Of a stretch of DNA of 64,000 bases, positions 58,346-64,000 are shown piece after piece (within the stretch, counting starts at the first letter, position 1; each line of letters starts with the position of its first letter). The stretch is from assembly GCF_001022965.1 (NCBI RefSeq), contig NZ_LECZ01000027.1, positions 1 to 64,000 on the forward strand, written 5' to 3'. The notes under the pieces were generated by a model. The model made no database searches. It had not been told where the DNA came from and saw nothing but the letters and a program-made list of their open reading frames with translations. The translations under genes and the position numbers were made by a program. Source of the DNA: Enterobacter genomosp. O. Lineage in GTDB: Bacteria; Pseudomonadota; Gammaproteobacteria; Enterobacterales; Enterobacteriaceae.

Positions 58346-58894
58346 TGTAGTAATCTCAAACTTATAATGGGGGGTGGTTTGTTGACCTAATAATAGAGCC
58401 ATAAATTCAGTTGTGCAATAGCCAGGAATGTAAGGAATTCAAAAAATACTAAATAATGCCGCTATTATTAATTACGCTAACTTAAATTTCATCACCCGAC
58501 AGTCTCGCTTGTTATCACGTAAACCTGCTTAACCCGGTCGCTTGCATCTTTTTTTTGTGACATTTACCGCAGGAATTATAGTTGCGGTGGAGAAATATCA
58601 GCCTTTCGTATTAGTTCCCTTCAGTGATGTTAAGACAGAAATAGTTAATAAATAGTGAATTTTAATGAACGGTGATTCCACTATAAAAAGAAGTGTTATG
58701 TTTGGTGGAACTTATAACATATTGGCCTGGCAAAATGAGTTTACTTCCTGTTTTAACGGATTATTTTTGAAAACAGAAGGCCCGGATTTCTGCTGCGAAC
58801 AGCATCCTGTGTGCGCTGTATCGCTGATGACCCGACAAAATATGGTACAATCAATCATCGGGAATATTACACATTGATTAGGGTTTTACGGCCA
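58346..58894. other. hns-tdk divergent intergenic region
   Basis: This AT-rich gap of 549 bp is expected to hold the hns promoter on the left and the tdk promoter on the right. A TATGGTACAAT stretch near 58843 is a possible tdk -10 region. A 70-codon frame at 58665 has no ribosome site and no recognisable features, so I do not call it. Confidence 0.5.
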
Positions 58895-59509
58895 ATGGCA
58901 CAACTTTATTTCTACTATTCGGCAATGAATGCCGGGAAATCCACCGCGTTGCTGCAGTCCTCGTACAATTACCAGGAACGAGGGATGCGTACCGTTGTTT
59001 ATACGGCTGAGATAGACGATCGCTTCGGTGCCGGGAAGGTGAGTTCCAGAATAGGCCTCTCGTCGCCTGCCAGGCTGTTTAACCCGAAAACTGACCTGTT
59101 TGAGGACATTCGCACAGCGCATGCCGCTCAGCCCATACACTGTGTCCTGGTGGATGAGAGCCAGTTCCTGACGCGTGAACAGGTGCATGCGCTATCAGAA
59201 GTGGTCGATGAGCTCGATATCCCCGTTCTTTGTTACGGGCTGCGCACGGATTTTCGCGGTGAGCTCTTTGCCGGGAGTCAGTATTTGCTTGCCTGGTCAG
59301 ATAAGCTTGTTGAACTGAAAACGATCTGTTTTTGCGGCCGCAAAGCCAGTATGGTGCTTCGTCTCGACCAGGCCGGAAAACCTTATGCAGATGGTGAGCA
59401 GGTAGTGATAGGCGGTAATGAACGCTATGTTTCGGTCTGCCGTAAGCATTATAAAGAAGCGTTGTCTGTAGGCTCGCTGACGGCGATTCAGCACGACAAC
59501 AGAAAGTAA
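58895..59509 (+). CDS. tdk: thymidine kinase
   Basis: This type II thymidine kinase salvages thymidine to dTMP. It is 204 residues long, with P-loop SAMNAGKST (about 9-17), the Asp-Glu pair VLVDESQFL, and a zinc site with Cys residues in ICFCGRK and SVCRKHY. The ATG at 58895 gives the usual start [15 protein letters not shown]. It is convergent with adhE and shares a terminator. Confidence 0.97.
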   Translation: MAQLYFYYSAMNAGKSTALLQSSYNYQERGMRTVVYTAEIDDRFGAGKVSSRIGLSSPARLFNPKTDLFEDIRTAHAAQPIHCVLVDESQFLTREQVHALSEVVDELDIPVLCYGLRTDFRGELFAGSQYLLAWSDKLVELKTICFCGRKASMVLRLDQAGKPYADGEQVVIGGNERYVSVCRKHYKEALSVGSLTAIQHDNRK

Positions 59510-59541
59510 CGTCAGCTTTATTATTCGGATTATTCAGACAT

Positions 59542-59570
59542 AAAAAAACCCGCCATACAGGCGGGTTTTT
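59542..59570. terminator. bidirectional terminator between tdk and adhE
   Basis: The stem AACCCGCC/GGCGGGTT with an A-run before and T-run after terminates both convergent genes. Confidence 0.9.
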
Positions 59571-59586
59571 ATTATTAGACTGTCAG

Positions 59587-62265
59587 TTAAGCGCTTTTCT
59601 TCGCTTTCTTGTCAGCTTTAATCACTGGAGCTTCTGTTTTCACAGCGGCAACGTCGTTTTCTTTGAACTCACGGCCGTAGAAGGTATCCAGCAGAATCTG
59701 TTTCAGCTCGGAGATCAGCGGGTAGCGCGGGTTAGCACCAGTACACTGGTCATCGAATGCATCTTCAGACAGCTTATCTACGTGAGCGAGGAAGTCAGCT
59801 TCCTGAACGCCTGCTTCGCGGATAGATTTAGGAATACCCAGTTCAGCTTTGAGGCTTTCAAGCCATGCCAGCAGTTTCTCAATCTTCGCCGCAGTACGGT
59901 CGCCCGGTGCGCTCAGACCAAGATGGTCAGCGATCTCAGCATAACGACGACGTGCTTGCGGACGGTCGTACTGGCTGAAAGCAGTCTGCTTAGTTGGGTT
60001 GTCGTTCGCGTTATAACGGATAACGTTGCTGATCAACAGGGCGTTCGCCAGACCGTGAGGAATGTGGAACTGTGAGCCCAGCTTGTGCGCCATTGAGTGA
60101 CAAACACCCAGGAAGGCGTTGGCAAACGCGATACCGGCGATGGTTGCAGCACTGTGAACGCGTTCACGAGCAACCGGGTTTTTAGAGCCTTCGTTGTAAG
60201 ATGCTGGCAGGTTTTCTTTCAGCAGCTTAAGCGCCTGCAGAGCCTGACCGTCAGAGAACTCAGACGCCAGGACAGAAACGTATGCTTCCAGGGCGTGAGT
60301 CACGGCATCCAGACCACCGAAGGCACACAGTGACTTAGGCATCTCCATGACCAGGTTCGCATCAACGATAGCCATGTCTGGAGTCAGCGCATAGTCAGCC
60401 AGTGGGTATTTCTGACCTGTTGCATCATCCGTTACAACCGCAAACGGTGTAACTTCTGAACCGGTACCGGAAGTGGTCGTTACCGCGATCATCTTCGCTT
60501 TCACGCCCATTTTCGGGAACTTGTAGATACGTTTACGGATGTCCATAAAGCGCAGCGCCAGTTCTTCGAAGTGGGTTTCCGGATGTTCGTACATAACCCA
60601 CATGATTTTCGCAGCATCCATTGGGGAACCACCACCCAGGGCGATAATCACATCAGGTTTGAAGGAGTTAGCCAGCTCAGCACCTTTACGCACAACGCTC
60701 AGGGTAGGGTCAGCTTCAACTTCAAAGAACACTTCAGTTTCAACGCCAGCTGCTTTCAGCACAGAGGTGATCTGGTCAGCGTAGCCGTTGTTGAACAGGA
60801 AACGGTCAGTCACGATGAGCGCACGTTTGTGGCCATCAGTAATCACTTCATCCAGCGCGATTGGCAGAGAGCCACGGCGGAAGTAGATAGATTTCGGAAG
60901 TTTGTGCCACAACATGTTTTCAGCTCGCTTAGCAACGGTTTTCTTGTTGATCAGGTGTTTTGGACCAACGTTTTCAGAGATGGAGTTACCACCCCAGGAA
61001 CCACAACCCAGAGTCAGGGAAGGTGCGAGTTTGAAGTTGTAAAGGTCACCGATACCACCCTGGGAAGCAGGGGTGTTGATCAGGATACGCGCAGTTTTCA
61101 TCATCTGACCGAAGTGAGCGACGCGTTCTGGCTGGTTATCCTGGTCGGTGTACAGGCAAGACGTGTGACCGATACCGCCCATGGCAACCAGTTTCTCGGC
61201 TTTTTCTACCGCGTCTTCGAAATCTTTCGCACGGTACATTGCCAGCGTAGGAGACAGTTTTTCGTGTGCAAACGGCTCGCTTTCGTCGACAACTTTCACT
61301 TCACCGATCAGGATTTTGGTTGTTGCAGGAACGGTAAAGCCTGCAAGTTCTGCAATTTTGTATGCTGGCTGACCTACGATAGCGGCGTTCAGCGCGCCAT
61401 TTTTCAGGATGATGTCCTGAACCGCTTTCAGCTCTTTGCCCTGCAGCAGGTAGCCGCCGTGGCTGGCGAAACGTTCACGAACGGCGTCGTAAACGGAGTC
61501 TACAACCACAACAGACTGTTCGGATGCACAGATTACGCCGTTATCGAAGGTTTTAGACATCAGTACGGAAGCAACAGCACGTTTGATGTCAGCAGTTTCG
61601 TCGATAACAACAGGAGTGTTACCTGCACCCACACCGATAGCCGGTTTACCGGAGCTGTATGCGGCTTTAACCATGCCAGGACCACCGGTCGCCAGGATCA
61701 GGTTAATATCCGGGTGATGCATCAGCGCGTTGGACAGCTCTACAGAAGGTTGGTCGATCCAGCCAATCAGGTCTTTTGGTGCGCCGGCAGCAATAGCGGC
61801 CTGCAGGACGATATCCGCAGCTTTGTTGGTCGCGTCTTTCGCACGTGGGTGTGGAGAGAAGATGATTGCGTTACGGGTCTTCAGGCTAATCAGCGATTTG
61901 AAGATAGCAGTAGAGGTTGGGTTCGTTGTCGGAACAATACCGCAGATAATGCCGATAGGTTCAGCGATGGTGATAGTACCGAAGGTGTCGTCTTCAGACA
62001 GCACGCCACAGGTTTTCTCATCTTTATAGGCGTTGTAGATATACTCTGAAGCAAAGTGGTTTTTGATCACTTTATCTTCAACGATACCCATGCCGGATTC
62101 GGCAACGGCCATTTTAGCGAGAGGGATTCGAGCATCTGCAGCAGCCAGTGCGGCCGCGCGGAAGATTTTATCAACCTGTTCTTGGGTGAAATTGGCATAT
62201 TCACGCTGGGCTTTTTTAACGCGCTCGACGAGGGCGTTCAGTTCAGCGATATTAGTAACAGCCAT
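59587..62265 (-). CDS. adhE: bifunctional aldehyde-alcohol dehydrogenase AdhE
   Basis: This 892-residue fermentative enzyme converts acetyl-CoA to acetaldehyde and then ethanol and forms long spirosomes. The N-terminal aldehyde dehydrogenase (1-440) has the catalytic Cys in [13 protein letters not shown]; the C-terminal iron-dependent alcohol dehydrogenase (450-870) has [13 protein letters not shown] and His metal ligands in [19 protein letters not shown]. The ATG at 62265 gives the family start [10 protein letters not shown] and follows AGGAGAGC. The 478-bp gap upstream fits the long regulated promoter known in E. coli. Confidence 0.98.
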   Translation of the reverse strand: MAVTNIAELNALVERVKKAQREYANFTQEQVDKIFRAAALAAADARIPLAKMAVAESGMGIVEDKVIKNHFASEYIYNAYKDEKTCGVLSEDDTFGTITIAEPIGIICGIVPTTNPTSTAIFKSLISLKTRNAIIFSPHPRAKDATNKAADIVLQAAIAAGAPKDLIGWIDQPSVELSNALMHHPDINLILATGGPGMVKAAYSSGKPAIGVGAGNTPVVIDETADIKRAVASVLMSKTFDNGVICASEQSVVVVDSVYDAVRERFASHGGYLLQGKELKAVQDIILKNGALNAAIVGQPAYKIAELAGFTVPATTKILIGEVKVVDESEPFAHEKLSPTLAMYRAKDFEDAVEKAEKLVAMGGIGHTSCLYTDQDNQPERVAHFGQMMKTARILINTPASQGGIGDLYNFKLAPSLTLGCGSWGGNSISENVGPKHLINKKTVAKRAENMLWHKLPKSIYFRRGSLPIALDEVITDGHKRALIVTDRFLFNNGYADQITSVLKAAGVETEVFFEVEADPTLSVVRKGAELANSFKPDVIIALGGGSPMDAAKIMWVMYEHPETHFEELALRFMDIRKRIYKFPKMGVKAKMIAVTTTSGTGSEVTPFAVVTDDATGQKYPLADYALTPDMAIVDANLVMEMPKSLCAFGGLDAVTHALEAYVSVLASEFSDGQALQALKLLKENLPASYNEGSKNPVARERVHSAATIAGIAFANAFLGVCHSMAHKLGSQFHIPHGLANALLISNVIRYNANDNPTKQTAFSQYDRPQARRRYAEIADHLGLSAPGDRTAAKIEKLLAWLESLKAELGIPKSIREAGVQEADFLAHVDKLSEDAFDDQCTGANPRYPLISELKQILLDTFYGREFKENDVAAVKTEAPVIKADKKAKKSA

Positions 62266-62743
62266 AATGCTCTCCTGATAATGTTTAAACTCTTTTAGTA
62301 AACCAGCGCTCGATACGTCACTCAGTATAGTCAGAGCCGATACCACTTGCGTAACACAAAGTAAAACAAAGAGTTACTTTCTGCTTCAGCACACTAATTT
62401 ACTAAAAGAGCCTTACCTTAGCATCATCCATTTTTGTCAGGCGATCTCCCTGGGGGCGTAACCAAGATTACTCACTTCTGAGTACGGAAATCATGATCTG
62501 CATCAATTTTTCCCCAAGCTGATACCTTTCAGCAGGGTTATTTCGTTGTGATTTTTCCAGTGTTAAATAATTACGTAAGTATTGGAAGCGGCGCTATCAT
62601 TGATTATACATATGTTTAACATCCTGAAATGATAACGTTTTGGCACAGATTTCAAGTGAAGTATGCTGATAAAAAGGGTATCTTCAGCGCGATTTCTCAT
62701 GACAAATTCTCAGTCCCGGGCATATGTATAAGCGGAGCAAAAC
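62266..62743. other. adhE-ychE divergent intergenic region
   Basis: This is an AT-rich gap of 478 bp with no gene that I can support. It must hold the adhE promoter and leader on the left and the ychE promoter on the right. I did not find a binding site strong enough to name. Confidence 0.5.
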
Positions 62744-63391
62744 GTGATCCAAACGCTCTTTGATTTTCCAACGTATTTCAAATTTTTTATTGGTTTGTTT
62801 GCCCTGGTCAACCCGGTGGGGATCATTCCTGTCTTTATTAGTATGACGAGTTACCAGACGGCAGCGGCCAGGAATAAGACCAATCTCACCGCTAACCTGT
62901 CTGTGGCGGTCATATTGCTGACCTCCCTTTTTCTGGGGGATGCCATTCTTCAGCTCTTCGGCATTTCGATCGATTCTTTCCGCATCGCGGGTGGGATCCT
63001 GGTGGTGACTATCGCCATGTCCATGATCAGCGGGAAGCTGGGTGAGGATAAACAGAACAAGCAGGAGAAATCAGAAACCGCCATCCGGGAAAGCATCGGC
63101 GTGGTGCCGCTGGCATTACCGCTCATGGCCGGTCCTGGCGCTATCAGTTCAACCATTGTCTGGGGCACGCGTTACCATAGCCTGATGCATCTGATTGGTT
63201 TTTCAGTCGCCATCGCTCTTTTCGCGCTCTGTTGTTGGGGAGTATTCCGCATGGCACCGTGGCTGGTGCGCCTGCTGGGGCAGACGGGCATTAACGTCAT
63301 TACGCGTATCATGGGCCTGCTGCTGATGGCGTTAGGGATAGAATTTATTGTCACGGGGATTAAAAGCATTTTCCCCGGCTTGTTACACTAA
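62744..63391 (+). CDS. ychE: MarC-family inner-membrane protein YchE
   Basis: This 215-residue protein has six membrane helices and the MarC pattern (FALVNPVGIIPVFISMT at the start, GPGAISSTIVWGTRYH in the middle). It matches E. coli YchE in length and position after adhE. The transport role of the family is unproven. The ribosome site is GGAGCAAAACG. A terminator follows. Confidence 0.94.
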   Translation: MIQTLFDFPTYFKFFIGLFALVNPVGIIPVFISMTSYQTAAARNKTNLTANLSVAVILLTSLFLGDAILQLFGISIDSFRIAGGILVVTIAMSMISGKLGEDKQNKQEKSETAIRESIGVVPLALPLMAGPGAISSTIVWGTRYHSLMHLIGFSVAIALFALCCWGVFRMAPWLVRLLGQTGINVITRIMGLLLMALGIEFIVTGIKSIFPGLLH

Positions 63392-63407
63392 TATTTCATA
63401 TGAAAGA

Positions 63408-63431
63408 ACGGAGCGACGGCTCCGTTTTTTT
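63408..63431 (+). terminator. terminator after ychE
   Basis: The stem AACGGAGC/GCTCCGTT with loop GACG is followed by seven T. Confidence 0.85.
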
Positions 63432-63984
63432 ACGTGATTATCAGCAAATCATATAACTTAAGTTGAAATGCTCACATATCATAATAAATTCTACTAATAA
63501 TGTTCATCTCTTGTATTTCAATAAGTTATTAATTCCGCCTCAACCCGCCTGCACATAAAACCTTCGATCGCTCTGTTATTTTACTCACATGATACTCTGG
63601 GGCTTGCTGAGAGATAACCGAAATGATATTAGTAATTTCAACATTCCCTTAGATGAATGTGCTAAATAATAACCAGTTGTTAAATTTTTGTACAAAACCA
63701 CCCGATGATGGCGCAGCGACGCGCTTATAGAGACAATTTTCTCTATCATATTGAATGTCATGTGTTTTTGATGGTGTTTGATGTCTGGCAGGGCTGCCCC
63801 CAAAGATACGGTGTTCACCGTAAAAGAGAATTGCTTAACAAATTTGCAAAATGTATTGGCGCGCGTTTACGCCATTTGATACTTTCCGGCCTAATATTTT
63901 GCAGCATAAAACAATCAGATGAGAATTATTTTCATATAGTTCTCTTCTCAGATATCCAGCACGGGTCTCAGACAGGGGAGGCCG
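63432..63984. other. long AT-rich intergenic region before the next gene
   Basis: No gene is supported in this 553-bp stretch. In E. coli the ychE-oppA gap is also long, but here the right end carries a Fur-box candidate and a new start codon rather than anything I recognise as oppA. Confidence 0.45.
63920..63934. promoter_or_regulatory. Fur-box candidate
   Basis: TGAGAATTATTTTCA agrees with the 7-1-7 Fur consensus TGATAAT-N-ATTATCA at all but two scored positions. It lies 50 bp before the last start codon of the window. Confidence 0.55.
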
Positions 63985-64000
63985 GTGAAGAATCGACGCA
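63985..64000 (+). CDS. start of an unknown gene, cut by the window end
   Basis: A strong purine-rich ribosome site (AGGGGAGG, 63974-63981) is followed three bases later by GTG, which opens the frame MKNRR. Only five codons are visible. The basic start would fit a signal peptide. With the Fur-box candidate upstream, an iron-regulated gene is possible. The product cannot be named. Confidence 0.4.

Noticed and set aside
58665..58877. 70-codon frame in the hns-tdk gap
   Set aside because: No ribosome site and no known similarity; the gap is expected to be regulatory.
60571..62049. 492-codon frame antisense to adhE
   Set aside because: Shadow frame of a strongly codon-biased gene.
63585..63818. 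77-codon minus-strand frame after ychE
   Set aside because: No ribosome site, odd composition and no family match.

Overview
The window is chromosomal DNA from a member of the Enterobacteriaceae, most likely Enterobacter or a close relative (Leclercia, Lelliottia, Klebsiella group). The backbone follows the E. coli gene order closely: ychF-pth-ychH, dauA-prs-ispE-lolB, hemA-prfA-prmC-ychQ-sirB1-kdsA, chaA/chaB-chaC, ychN, ychO-narL-narX, narK-narGHJI, tRNA-Tyr, purU-ychJ, rssA-rssB-galU, hns, tdk, adhE and ychE. Many predicted products have exactly the E. coli length. The genus call is an inference from protein similarity and from the Klebsiella-type nitrate assimilation operon. No phylogeny was run.

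Bases 1-8971 are an accessory type VI secretion (T6SS) toxin island. It starts inside a vgrG gene, continues with a DUF1795/DcrB-type (Eag-like) chaperone and a 1477-residue PAAR-Rhs effector, and then drops sharply in GC at the effector tip. Downstream lie a probable cognate immunity gene, a decayed second rhs 3' end with a fragment of a related toxin tip, and a series of small AT-rich genes. Two of these are tandem paralogues. They look like a collection of orphan immunity genes. A YciI-like gene and a bidirectional terminator close the island against ychF.

Bases 9026-27700 are mostly housekeeping: translation factors (pth, prfA, prmC), tetrapyrrole entry (hemA), isoprenoid and LPS precursors (ispE, kdsA), lipoprotein sorting (lolB), PRPP synthesis (prs), cation/proton exchange and glutathione turnover (chaA, chaB, chaC). 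Lineage-specific additions are a MerR-family regulator, a DUF1883-like protein and a chemoreceptor carrying an amino-acid-type dCache motif.

Bases 27771-51382 form a nitrate block. The assimilatory part is nasR, then nasF-E-D, a NasC-NirB-NirD fusion and nasA. It has matching sigma-54 promoters at nasR and nasF and an ANTAR-type leader hairpin plus terminator ahead of nasF. The respiratory part follows at once: the two-component system narXL, the transporter narK and the membrane reductase narGHJI, with FNR boxes and NarL heptamers. ychO sits between the two parts.

Bases 51379-64000 hold an EamA transporter with a divergent Lrp-type regulator, a tRNA-Tyr with a stringent-type promoter, purU, ychJ, rssA-rssB, galU, hns, tdk, adhE and ychE. 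The last 100 bases show a good Fur-box candidate and the first codons of a gene that runs out of the window.
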